From positions 304,446 through 368,445 of the forward strand of contig ML769402.1 of assembly GCA_009733575.1 (NCBI GenBank): a DNA stretch of 64,000 nt. The letters run 5' to 3'. The notes beneath the pieces are model-generated. The model saw nothing but the letters and a program-made list of their open reading frames with translations, made no database searches and was not told the DNA's origin. Shown piece after piece: positions 10,727 to 22,740 of the stretch (within the stretch, counting starts at the first letter, position 1; the number at the start of each line of letters is the position of its first letter). Position numbers and translations under genes: made by a program. This DNA comes from Gymnopus androsaceus JB14 (taxonomy: Eukaryota > Basidiomycota > Agaricomycetes > Agaricales > Omphalotaceae).

Positions 10727-12615
10727 TGTCAAGCAATATAGGTACAACAGGAAGTGCTAAACGCTCCTTGAGCTCACTTCTTCCTTCTCTCAAAGTAAGA
10801 CTCGGCCTCACCGTAATAGATTGCCATTAATTTTCCTTGACCAGCCGAAGAGAAAGCATCTAAGAAAGGTTAGGCTTTCCTACACCTCTCATTCAAGCAT
10901 TTCTGATTCGGCTCTAGTATTCGTGGCTTCCCGACGTCTTTCGTATTAAAGGCAGCGTACGCAACAATTCCGTCTCGGTACCTCGCACTCCTTATTCAAG
11001 CGATTCACAGGTTATCAGCCGTATATTCTGGCCTGTGACAACTGTTACACTCTTTGCGACAATCATTACCTATGCATGGTCTAAAGGTCATCGTGTCGTT
11101 CTGACAAACTCTGTCGTGCCCATGCTCTCAGTTGTGGTGAGTGAACTCATCCGTCGTAAATGACTTCAAGTCCGACGAATGTACATAGGTTGGTTTGATC
11201 CTGGTATTTAGGTGCGTATCAATTAATTTCTCTCTCTATCCAGACTAAACTTTTCTTTATAGGAATGGGAGCTCCTATGATCCGATTCTGGGAAGGCCGG
11301 AAATCTTTCGCGACTGTGACTTCAAACGTGCGCAATCTCTCTCGCTCAATCTGGGTCAATGTCGCACTTCAGCCCGCAGACCAAGAAACTCCCAAGCAAG
11401 AAAGGCAAAGCCCCGGTGCTCACTGCGTCCCAGCTTCATCCGTATCAAGTCTGAGGCCTTACATCTCTGCCTCGCTTTTCCCTTTGCTGTAAGACATTAT
11501 CTACGTGGAGAGGACGGTCTCAACTGGAGTGACTATCAAGATGTCCTTCCAAAAAACTTTGCGCGTTTCGATGAGATTGGTTACCAAAAATCCAAAACTG
11601 ATTTGACTGCTTCATACCTCTCCACCGCGACTGGCGCTACGATGAACTCCAGTGGACGGGTGTCTCCAGATTTCGGCAAAAGTGACGCCACCAAACGCGT
11701 TCGTCCCAAGCGTAGCAAGCAAAACCTTGCCAATCAGTCTACCCCTCTGCTATCTGACACGCATCGCACTGTGGAATTCAGGCCTTTTGCGGATGAAACT
11801 TCTTTGCCATTGCCCTTAATGTAAAATAAGCAAACATCTTTTTCTTGTCATTTATTACTCACGCTTTTTCCCTATGTAGCATCGCCCATGAAATCTCGCG
11901 TTTGCTGTTCTTCTTTAGGCGTGAAGGGTACTTGGAGACGATGGGTCCTGCTGGTACCAACGCTATGAACGCATTGTGAGCGGATTTGGTTTATTCCATG
12001 AAGCGGCATGCCATTGAACTTAACTCAACCCGTATTTTCATAGAGTTTCAAGTATGGTGGACAATATGACTGCTATGGAAAGAATAGCCAATACACCGAT
12101 TCCTATATCTTGTTTGTATCGCATCTGCTATTTTCATGGTTCCCTGCTCATTTTCGTTTTAGACAGCATCCATCTGAAGCAAAGTGTTACATTGTATCTC
12201 TTTGCTCTTCCGCTAACCCTGGTCAATGAGCTCGGATGGATGACCATTCCGATAGTGACTGTTGTCGCCTTCACATTTATGGGTATAGAAGGTATTGCTG
12301 ACGAGATTGAGATGCCTTTTGGTGCAGTTCACTTTCTTCAACGTCTGATTAACTATCCTCATCAATATTTACAGGTAACGACCCTGCTGATCTACCTCTT
12401 GGTGAGTTGCAGAGGTCTGCGCATTGTTGATAGCTCAATACTACTTCATCTAGATCGTTATTGTCAAGATTTGAAAGAAGAAATCCTGTAAGCTCATCCA
12501 CGCTTGAGAATAGGCATTGTGTTGATTACTTTGTTTCTGTAGATATATGATTGAGAGACTTCCAGAGTCCGGAGAAGGAATCTATGGATACGACGATGGC
12601 GAAGGCGACGATTAG
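10727..12615 (+). CDS. Bestrophin-like membrane protein (putative anion channel), frameshifted as sequenced
   Basis: Fungal member of the bestrophin/UPF0187 family, multi-pass proteins thought to conduct anions. Seen in order: MSSNIGTTGSAKRSLSSLLP, IFWPVTTVTLFATIITYAW, HRVVLTNSVVPMLSVVVGLI then LVFRNGSSYDRFWEGRKSF, SNVRNLSRSIWVNVALQP, HLCLAFPFAVRHYLRGEDG, LLFFFRREGYLE, RIANTPIPISYSIHLKQSV, FTFMGIEGIADEIEMPFGND, PADLPLDRYCQDLK and a tail ending GEGDD. At least seven exons; the last introns flank the 27-nt GNDPADLPL exon. Extra bases at about 10946, 11281, 11397 and 11441 shift the frame, each beside conserved sequence. The true start and the first intron (10793-10843) are less certain. Ion selectivity is inferred from family only. 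Confidence 0.85.
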
Positions 12616-12968
12616 AATACAATTCATTTATTTACGGCTTTCAATGACTAGTAGCACTCAAAATCCAGAAAGATAATTCCACCTGGACTTTGACTCTGGA
12701 AGAACGAAACCATGAAACCATGTGGTGCGACGATGTACTTACATAATTAGCATGATGATTACAGCTTTGACCGGCTACCATTGAAAATCAAACTCAGTAT
12801 AGATGAAGCTTGAAGAGCGGTATACTGACTGTAATCATATGGAAATTCTATGTCAAAACAGGTCTGGACTGGACGTGAAAAATGATATTGTAAGTAAATT
12901 ATGCCCTAGATCTAGATAGGTCTAGTCTATTTATCTATGACTATCTATACAAAATATTCCGTATTTAT
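12616..12968. other. Intergenic between convergent genes
   Basis: AT-rich 3' flanks of the bestrophin-like and mannitol-phosphate dehydrogenase genes. It contains repeated AGATCTAGATAGGTCTAG-like words near 12905-12930. No gene seen. Confidence 0.5.
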
Positions 12969-14419
12969 TTACCACCCTTTACCACTCTTCATTTTATTAT
13001 ACTCTTGAATAATCTTCTGCGAATCTTTGTCGTCATGGCTCCAACCAGTAAGATCAGAGACGACCTTGTCGATACCATCCCGTTGTATCCTCTGTTGTAT
13101 TTCTATGGCGTCTTCATCTTCGTGCTCGCCAGTAGGATTGAATAGCAAAGCCGCGGCAACGCCTAGAAGGAGGGCATCATGTTCGAGATTCCTTTCACGG
13201 CACATCTCTATGGGACCAAGCAATCTATCGCCTTGCTTCAACTTGCGAGAGGCTCCCGTCCAACACGGGCCACCTCGTCCTTCAAGTGAGCGTTGGCGAA
13301 GCGAGCCAAGATCTTCTTGATGTACTCTTTATGCTCCTCGGGAGAGAAGAGAGGGTATTTGTCGACCAAAGCTACGCCGGATTCGTGAAGGGCTTGAGAG
13401 ACCGTAGCATAAATAGATTCGTCGGATATCGCTTCAAGGATGGTGTCCTTCTTCTTCAATAAAGCCAAGATAGGCGGTAATTGCATGGCCGGTGCTGGAG
13501 GTAATCTGTTAGAGCATTGATAGCGATTAGGACGAAGTTTACCCTCACTTGAGCGTGAAAAGCTTACGCTGAACGTAAGCGTCTAGATTGTCCGTAGCTG
13601 TAATCGAGGCCTTTCAGAAAGCTATCCATGCAGAATCAATGTACTTACTGTGCATTCCTTTAATGATAACATCTGGATCGGTTTTCTTCATGCTTTTCGC
13701 GTCCACCGTCCACTCGTAGAACGGCTCCACTCCAACGTCGAGAATGTGATCTGACGAGAAGGGAGGAACAATTCGGTCTACAGAACAGACGGCGAAACCA
13801 ATATTATCTTGCATGTAATGACGCTCTTCATCAGTCAATTCCTTCTCGATCTCGTCGCGAAGAATTCCTGTGGCATTCACTAGGTTCTCGCAAGCCACGA
13901 TGTTAATTGGTCCCCTGAAATACGCATACGATGAGTGATGCCACGCAAAAGATGTAGGCAGCTCACATGTTGTTCTCCATCCTTGTACGAATTATTTGGG
14001 CGATGGGCTTTGCAAGTTTGGGTAATACATCTGATAAAATTCAGAGGTGGTATTGTAATAAGAATGTGAATACGTACTGGGACCAGCAGCAGTAGTTATA
14101 ATAGACAGATGCTGCTTTGCAAGATCTTGTATAGCTTTCATGTCGTTTGACAAGATTGCAGATACAGGCTTTATAGTCTCTATTTCAATGTCTCCATCGA
14201 GAATGTGTACGTCGTATTGACCTACACATCGATCGTCAGTGTATCGAGCATGTTCACAAGAGACTACTTATTGACCATCTTTATTCAACGCATCAACAAT
14301 CTTCTCCTGCACATCGGCAAACACAACGTGAAAGCCTGCTTGGGATAGTACAGCAGCCGATAAAGCCACGGCCAATATTTCCTGAACCAAATTGCAGAGG
14401 CGACACCTTTGGAAGACAT
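12969..14419 (-). CDS. mtlD: Mannitol-1-phosphate 5-dehydrogenase, frameshifted as sequenced
   Basis: NAD-dependent interconversion of fructose-6-phosphate and mannitol-1-phosphate, part of fungal mannitol metabolism. The dinucleotide motif FGSGNIGRGFIG follows MSSKGVA; then SQAGFHVVFADVQEKIVDAL, AILSNDMKAIQDLA, NIVACENLVNATGILRDEI, AVCSVDRIVPPF, FYEWTVDAKSMK, NLDAYVQRKLFT, TGHAITAYLG and DEVARVGREP, with the C-terminus ending SGKGW. Single extra bases at about 14398, 14355 and 13457 and one missing base at about 13247 break an otherwise well conserved frame. The start at 14419 is chosen because it puts the nucleotide-binding loop at the usual distance from the N-terminus once the base at 14398 is disregarded. 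Confidence 0.9.
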
Positions 14420-14769
14420 AGATGAGTACTCGAAGATGAAAGAAGCAACGTGTTGTCGAGCTGTTGATAGTTGAATCTGATTAACTGCCGCGTCATTGGC
14501 GTCATCGCGTTCCTGAATGATCTCACGAACTTGTAATTAAAGACGCGAAACGCTAAAATTCCAGATACAGCTAGTATCGGTTAGTACACGCGCATGCTTC
14601 CATCTTGCGTGGGCACAACTCCCAGGATAGTTTTTTGCTCTCTAGTGAGAAAACTGAGTTTACGGATAACAAATAACTAGAACTACTTGTACAGACATCT
14701 GGTGTTGAACCCGAGCGAGGTCCCATACAGGGAACCGCTCGTCGACATAAGTGACCATTGGCTCGATGC

Positions 14770-16544
14770 TTAAATCGGGGTAAAAACCATCGTAGCGATC
14801 TCTCCATCCTTCACTTCCTCCAGCTTCCACCCGCTCTCCTTCCCTAACTGCTCGAATTCCTCATATGTTCTCTCCTTCCCGTCGTACATAGTAAGCATCT
14901 GGAAGTATCCGTTAGCGTTCTCCATTGAAATCATAAATTGTACTACGCACCCCCATATCCATGCCCGTCAAAGGTCTTCCCCCCAGTTTGGAAGTAAAGG
15001 GTACGGAGCACTTGTACCACTACCAGGGTCCTTAGTAACATGCTTCACCAAGCCATCAAAAACGACTAGCTTGGATTGCGCCCCTGCAGCTGCACGAAGG
15101 TTAGCAAGGATCTTCCTGGCGTCCTTGTCTGGCCAATCATGGCAGATAAGGCGAAGGAAGTATACAGCGGCATTCTTCACAGGTTGGGGGCTAAAGAAGT
15201 CGTGTACTGCGACATTAATGAATGGTTTAATTTGGATATTTCACGAAACAGTCGGATCCCACTCACCTTGAAGTTGAACCTTGCCAGACTTCAATGCCTC
15301 TGGATTCTTCTCATTCCACAGCTAGATAATATTGACTCCAGGAATAAAGCTCAAAATTAGAAAGGTACCCACCTTTTCTCCAGCCGCAATTGGTTGCTCA
15401 AGATCTTGTACGACGTAGCGTAATTTCGGAAAGGTCTCTTGTAAAATCAGTGTCACCAGATCCGGCATTCCCTCCGACATCCACAACCACATCTTCAGGC
15501 TTCAATGCGTCCCCGTTAATACCTACGATCACAGTAGTATCATGATTCGGAATTTATGCTAGAGCAAAAACTCACCCGAAATAAAGATTTGGGGAGGAAA
15601 CATCGCATCAGTAGCATTCTTTATGCCATCATTGAATCTTCGAGATCTATATTCGTTTCCAGGCTCCTTGTACCATTCCCACATCTTTTTTGGAGTCTTG
15701 TATGCAATGTTGAAGGGAGCAGCAGCTTGTTCCGGGTTCTTGATGAACGACGAAAAGAAAGCGGAGGAAGTAATATACTCGTCCGAGCTGTATACAGACA
15801 CGCATAAGTGAATCGCATAATTCGAATCGATATGAACGTACGATAGATGTAGAAAAGCGGCTAGAGGAGCGTCGTCAAAACGAGCAATAGGGCTAAAATG
15901 ATGAAATGGGGTTAATTTATGGAGAAATTAGTCAAACTTTGTCTCACTCTTCTTGAATCTCTTTGAGCGATTTGGTTTTCGTCAAGAGCGAAGATAGGCG
16001 ATTGTGGGCGAACACATCAGGAGTTAGCTCTGAGAAAATATGGCGGGCGGCCAGGTAGCGCAGAACCCGAGCTACCAGATGTCCCATGTCAGCGGATATG
16101 TTCAGTCGTTGGAGGCGACATACCTATGTACGACGAATCAACCCCAGTCTTGGCGGAAATTTCCTTGACGTGAGTACCCTTTGTACACCAAAATTTAGTC
16201 GAATGCATGAAGAATATAACAATAAACGTTACCTGCTCTCCCGCCTCTTTGAGAATTTCCGGGATGTTGACATCGATCACAAATCCCAGAGTGACCGTAT
16301 CGTACAACCCGGTCATTTTAGAGAACAAAACGTCCATCGGAGACTGCGCCGTAGCAATCAGCTGTGTAGCAGCGGCTACAACGAGATCTCTCGCTTCCTT
16401 GAGGCTTGGATCAAGCTCCAAAGGTGAAAACTGGAATGGAGAGTCGACGGAAGGGACCTCGGCGCCGGTTTTGGCGTACGCTGCTTGAAGGATCGCAGTT
16501 TGCGTCGTCAAGATTTCGATGAGGCCTTTCAAAGGGTCAGACAT
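14770..16544 (-). CDS. SAM-dependent O-methyltransferase (plant/fungal family 2)
   Basis: Resembles fungal O-methyltransferases of secondary metabolism such as sterigmatocystin-type enzymes. The N-terminal helical dimerisation region starts MSDPLKGLIEILTTQTAIL. Downstream are TGVDSSYIG, a glycine-rich SAM site after VVVDVGG, FPKLRYVVQDLEQPI, the catalytic-region motif RLICHDWPDKDARKIL with the His-Asp pair, LVVFDGL, GMDMGMLTMYDGKERTYEEF and an end at MVFTPI. A one-base shift is needed in the glycine loop (about 15505) and another in a G run near 14985. The substrate cannot be told. Neighbours are primary-metabolism genes, so there is no evidence for a biosynthetic cluster. An imperfectly duplicated block sits in its promoter. 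Confidence 0.85.
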
Positions 16545-16605
16545 GGTAGTGGTGAAAGATCAGGAAGCAAGGGTAACAGATACTGAAGTAATCTGTTGAG
16601 TAGGA

Positions 16606-16880
16606 GTCTTTGAACTCCAGCCTTTATATACCTCTCGATTCACTGTTCTATCCAAGCTGAGTTGAACGTGGACAAGTAGGCCGCGTCGTATACGCAAAAG
16701 TCGGCATTGAAAAACCTAAGAGGCTTCATAGTTCTTTGATAGGACTGAACTTGCTTTGATGTAGGCTAGCGTATTGGTTCGGCGGAGTCAGTTGGCATGT
16801 TGTTGAATACAAGTCTCTGAGCTCCAGTATACAAATTAACTCAGCCGTATCGTATACGCACGACTTCGGCATTGACGACG
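16606..16880. repeat. Imperfect direct repeat in the O-methyltransferase promoter
   Basis: GAGTCTTTGAACTCCAG (about 16607) recurs as AAGTCTCTGAGCTCCAG (about 16811), and CGTCGTATACGCA followed by GTCGGCATTGA (about 16684) recurs as TATCGTATACGCA followed by TTCGGCATTGA (about 16847). Order and spacing are kept, so this looks like a roughly 200-bp duplication. Confidence 0.6.
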
Positions 16881-17202
16881 TTAGGCTAAGGCTGGAGCAA
16901 CGCTCCCATGTGAGCACGTGTATGCGTAGGTCTTCGGCTGGTCGTTAACATTCTTTTCGTCACAACGGATTCAATTGGGTTGTCTCGACCAGTCTATTTT
17001 CCATACACTGTCTGCAAGGATGGTCAAGAGCTCATGACAATGTTGTTGCGCACCTGCGGCGATAAATTAGCATCCTTCCTCAAACGCACTCGATGGAAAC
17101 TGAGGTTTGCTTTCTAAAAACACGCGAGAGACTAGAGTCTTGGGGCTTCGAATGGCCCAGGTGGTATAGGTTATGAAGAAGTCGCTTGCAACAATCTATA
17201 AA

Positions 17203-18197
<995 letters not shown>

Positions 18198-18327
18198 TCT
18201 AAAAGGTTCGGGCTGAAGGTCGCGCGTATCCAATCAGGTTACTCGGATTCATTGGGCGCTTGCGGTACCCTAGGCGCTAAAACTCCGCTCCTTCCGATTC
18301 TTAACGCTGGTCATCATAGGGTCTACG
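18198..18327. promoter_or_regulatory. Shared divergent promoter for two complex I flavoprotein subunits
   Basis: 130 bp between the start codons of NDUFV2 and NDUFV1, whose products bind each other directly. The arrangement makes co-regulation from one promoter likely. Confidence 0.7.
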
Positions 18328-20046
18328 ATGCTTAGAACATCTAGAGGTGAGCTTTCTCTGGCATAAATTGGCATAAATTAATTCGTATTTAGGTCTTATT
18401 CGCGCAAAGCCCCTTTCGAGGTCGTTTGCTACAGTGACCGATACACCTGTTCGCCGCTATGGTGGCTTGAAAGACCAAGACCGTATTTTTACAAACGCTT
18501 TCTGTAGACATGATCACGGGCTTAAAGGCGCAAAGGTATCATTGGCAAACTCCATTTCCTCAGTCCTTATTTACCTATAATACAGTCCCGAGGCGACTGG
18601 CATCGCACAAAAGACATTATCAATAAGGAGACGCATGGATCATCCAAACTATAAAAGATTCAGGTCTCCGTGGCCGTGGAGGTGCTGGTTTCCCTTCTGG
18701 ACTCAAATGGAGTTTTATGAACAAGCCAAACTGGCAGAATGATAAGCGGTACGTGCTTTTTGTGTCCTTTTCCCAACTTTGCTAATGTAATTGTTGTTTC
18801 TAGACCCCGCTATCTCGTTGTCAACGCAGACGAAGGCGAACCCGGAACCTGCAAAGACCGCGAAATTATGCGCGGTGACCCTCACAAGCTTGTTGAAGGA
18901 TGTCTCGTCGCCGGACGCGGAATGAACGCCAGCGCTGCCTACATCTACATCCGAGGAGAGTTTTATCAAGAAGCCTCACACGTCCAACAAGCCATAAACG
19001 AAGCTTACGCCGACGGTCTCCTTGGTCCAAATGCTTGTGGTAGTGGTTACCCTTTCGACGTTTACCTTCACCGAGGAGCAGGAGCCTACATCTGTGGTGA
19101 AGAGACCGCTTTGATTGAGAGTTTGGAGGGTAAACAGGGTAAACCCAGGCTTAAACCTCCGTTCCCGGCTGATGTAGGCTTGTTTGGGTGCCCGACAACT
19201 GTGGCCAATGTTGAGACTGTCGCTGTTGCACCGACTATTTGCCGTCGTGGAGGAGCGTGGTTTGCGAGCTTTGGTCGAGAGCGGAATCAAGGGACCAAGC
19301 TGTTCTGCATTTCGGGGCATGTCAATAATCCGTGTGTTGTGGAGGAGGAGATGTCTATTCCCCTGAGAGAGCTTATCGACAAGCACTGTGGTGGTGTTAC
19401 TGGTGGCTGGGACAATTTGTTGGGGATTATTCCTGGGGGATGTTCGGTCCCTGTGTTGAACCAGCAAAAGAGCGGAGAAGTTTTGATGGATTATGATTCC
19501 TTGAAGGACGCGGGGAGTGGGCTTGGGACTGGGGCTGTTATCGTTATGGATAAGAGTACCGATATTGTTGCGGCTATTGCGAGGTTTTCTCAGGTAAGCG
19601 ATACATATCCCTCCGAATGTACATGGTCTAAAGTTTCGCGTAGTTTTACAAGCACGAATCCTGCGGACAGTGTACTCCTTGCAGAGAGGGTACAACCTGG
19701 ATGATGAACATGATGGATCGTATGGTCACTGGGCGGGCTCATGTCCGGGAAATCGACATGCTCCTCGAACTCACGTACGTTCTTTTTCCATTCTACCTTG
19801 AATCCCACTTGACACGATCATCGTTTTCACAGCAAACAAGTAGAAGGACGAACCATCTGTGCACTTGGCGACGCTGCTGCCTGGCCCATCCAAGGTCTCA
19901 TGAAAAACTTCCGACCTGAAGTCGAGGCGCGCATTAATGCCTTTAGAGCTTCTCAGGGCACTGTAGGGTTTGGTGGACATTTGGCTAGCCAGGCTGACCC
20001 GACGTTGGCTACTCCGGATAATTTGGGTTTGACGTTACCTCCGTAA
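18328..20046 (+). CDS. NDUFV1: NADH:ubiquinone oxidoreductase 51 kDa subunit (NDUFV1/NuoF)
   Basis: FMN- and NADH-binding subunit of complex I with 4Fe-4S cluster N3. MLRTSRG is spliced to [20 protein letters not shown], a presequence. Next come [20 protein letters not shown], the NADH-binding [94 protein letters not shown], the cluster motif [13 protein letters not shown], and a C-terminus ending NLGLTLPP. One base appears missing at about 18627 (between DIINK and [12 protein letters not shown]). The rest of the frame is clean, including a 278-codon exon. Cluster ligands are intact. Confidence 0.95.
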
Positions 20047-20504
20047 ATTTTCAATAAACATTACCTTGACCTTTTTTAGTTATTACAGTAAGACGGAAAA
20101 TTTTATTCGAAAACTACTGGCTCAAAATGAAATGTAAATTACACAAGCAAAGAATCTTTTACAAAGAGACAGGTTTGAAGAATTCCGACCAATTCCCGCT
20201 CAAAGTGAGCGAACCTCAGGCCTCAGCAATGACGGTTAACGCTATAGGCGATGGTGATGGCGAGCTTACACACTGGAACCCGCGTGCAGCACTTGAACCA
20301 TGCGGTTACCGGTATAGTAAAGTTTCCTTCCTTCTCACAAATACTTTCAATATGAAGCCAGTGTCAGGCTACATTAGTACAGAAGAATCAATTAAAATAA
20401 GGCAAACGCCAATGACTCTTTGAAGACAGTGCAAAAGGAATCACTAAAAGAAAAGGAACGAAGAGAATGGTGGTATAATGGAAAGACCTGAAGCAAAACA
20501 GGCG
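20047..20504. other. Intergenic start of accessory island
   Basis: AT-rich, no conserved reading frame. I see nothing to annotate apart from the 3' flank of NDUFV1. Confidence 0.4.
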
Positions 20505-21241
20505 CAATACAAATGACCCATACTGATCGGTGCAGCAGGTGCTCACTGCTCAGGACTCGATTCACCTGATATGATCCATTTCAGTTCTGGAAAGGAACTA
20601 TAGGAAAAGGACTAGCAACATACTTTAGTCTGAGTGCTTTCTGCCATAGCTTGAACCTGTGAATGCAGTCTGTCGCTCAACTGGGGCTTTGCATAGGTGA
20701 AGAGACGCTACGATAGAGACTTTTGATAGACTTTTCAGTTCTAGAAAGGAATTCAAGGAAAAAGAATCATAGGAGCATATTTTAGTCTGCCAGTGATTCG
20801 TGAGTGCTTGTCATAAATGAACTTGGCACCTATGGCACTTCGCATTACTTAGTGAAGAGATTGTGAAGAGGCGCCATGATTCAAAGTTGATTCAATACTC
20901 AACAGAGACCAAGTGGACGCCAATACCTGGGTTTAGGGCTCACCGCCAGCGAGAGGACTCATCACAGGAGGAATGTACTTTCATATGGTCTGCTCATTGC
21001 AGGCATAAATGCTCTATATAATATGACCGTTAAGTCCTAGCAAGACGGATGTGCGGAGAGAGAGAAGACTTACTAAATCCGTCGATCGATTGAATGCTTG
21101 CAGGACTCAGTCTGACTGACCCTCTAAAATATATACCTCCTCTGCATACCGTTCGTTCTCTCACAGCTGTAGATTGCTGTCGAGTTCTCCACCGAAACAT
21201 GATGAGAATACTAATTCAAAGGACCACAACCCATATAGTCA

Positions 21242-21984
21242 AGGATAAAACTATTGAGAAACCCTGATTTTTGCAGAAACCCCCGATGACTATGGGGGAA
21301 CCCGTGTATGCCACGGCCATGGGCCGGATTGGCTAATCCCGACCCCTACATTTTCCGGTCTGGGCCAACGCGAGTGTAGACGTGACTCACGGCCAATTAT
21401 TCCTTATCTTGCCCAAATAACAGATGAATTAGGGACTACGCTTGGTTGACGCTCGGTACACGACTCGGATAATGAGTCTATCCCTCTCATCACCGGAATA
21501 TTTCAGAGTGTTGTTACATTGGAACTTGACACGTATCGGCAAGTTTGAGATGCAATGTCTCTGATTTATTAGCCATGAAGGGGAAAAAAAACAGGTCAAG
21601 ATGACCTCTGAATGGTTCTTACTTATATATCTGCCTCCAAGACCTCCTACTTCGAAATTCGCTGAGAATCGGCAACTAAGATGGTGAACAGTGAGAGCTC
21701 TCTGAGCCGAAAACATGGTGATAAATAAAATAGTGATAAATAAAATAAAGTGAATTTATTACAATGGTGAGGTGGTAAGCACGATAGAGTCTATGGCCAG
21801 CGCTTGACCAATGATGAGGAAAGGTAAAGAGCGGCTTAGCGAAAGTGTCGAAGCGCCCATGAAAATGGAGCGTCCGGCCGGGCAGCGGCCAAATCAACAG
21901 AAACCCTACAATGACATTTGCATAGGGTTTCCCGAGAAACCTAGGGTTCCTGGCGAAAACGGGGTTTCTCAATAGTTTTATCCT
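21242..21984. mobile_element. Non-autonomous DNA transposon (MITE-like), 743 bp
   Basis: Both ends carry a perfect 23-bp terminal inverted repeat that begins AGGATAAAACTATTGAGAAA. The element is flanked by a direct repeat ATAGTCA (7 bp; 8 bp TATAGTCA if one end base is assigned to the host). GAAACCC words recur just inside both ends, as expected for transposase binding sites. The matching place in copy 2 (about 26765-26780, CATATGGTCAAGGTCCG) lacks the insertion and has one copy of the target. No transposase frame is present. A 7-8 bp target duplication would suit a hAT-type element, but the superfamily is a guess. Confidence 0.85.
21719..21748. repeat. 15-bp tandem repeat inside the transposon
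   Basis: GTGATAAATAAAATA occurs twice in tandem. Confidence 0.8.
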
Positions 21985-22352
21985 ATAGTCAAGGTCCGAC
22001 GATTGAGGAAGATGAAAGATAATGATATAAAGCGGGATGGATGCTTGTGGATCCTATCACTGCCTGGAAAGTCGGCCTTTCCTTGCCGTCCAATCTTCTT
22101 TCTTCGGCTCTACCCATACTCTTTGATTTTCAGGCCAGCTTATCCGTTTTAAAAAGACAGCAAGAGTTCAGTGCCGTCTAAGTTTGAATTTTGAAACCGG
22201 CACACTACGATTTTCAGTGTTCACCGGATGACTAGGCTTTTAATATTGAAGTGCCTCCCATTTGCTGTTTATTAACAGTCAGTGTAGACCTGTGTCAACG
22301 AGTAAGACGCGACTTGGGTGGCTGATTAAAGTCCAAGAGACGGAGGGAGTAG

Positions 22353-22740
22353 AGCTGAGCTAGCTTGTAAACATAGACCTCTATCCTAATTTTCCACGGG
22401 GAGCGCCTAACACGAAACTCCGCTAGCCGCTAACCTCCCCAAACCCAACCATCTTCGCCCCGCAGTGTACCCAACCCCTACTTAGGAAGGAATGGAAGAA
22501 GAGAATGACGGTAAGTATGATGAAATTAGAGCAAAACTTCAAAGCAGGGCCATTAGTGTACTTGTTGTACCGCCTTAGTACCAACCCATAAATCTATCAG
22601 AAGTTATAACATCCTATAACATTATTTGGCACAATCGTCGTCGTTCCCCAAGGACTAACACCATCCGTACCCCGCTCAGTCGAAGATACCAAAACTGCCA
22701 TTATTCTTTTATGAGAGAGATGGAGAAACCTGTATAGAGA
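22353..22740. other. Insertion carrying a copied 3' end of the neighbouring secreted-protein gene
   Basis: Absent from copy 2, where the flanks meet at about 27206. On the minus strand 22597-22685 encodes GTDGVSPWGTTTIVPNNVIG then CYNF and a stop, nearly identical to the C-terminus of the gene at 25025-25887. Similarity includes downstream sequence to about 22560. The outer parts of the insertion were not recognised. Confidence 0.75.

Noticed and set aside
14770..16544. Secondary-metabolite cluster built around the O-methyltransferase
   Set aside because: Neighbours are mannitol metabolism and complex I genes; the P450 remnants and lone adenylation gene are too far away and separated by housekeeping genes.
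18976..19695. 239-codon frame on the minus strand opposite NDUFV1
   Set aside because: Shadow of the large conserved NDUFV1 exon; composition follows the antisense codons.
21676..21972. Open frame on the minus strand inside the transposon
   Set aside because: It runs into the terminal repeat, shows no transposase motif and has biased low-complexity composition; chance frame.
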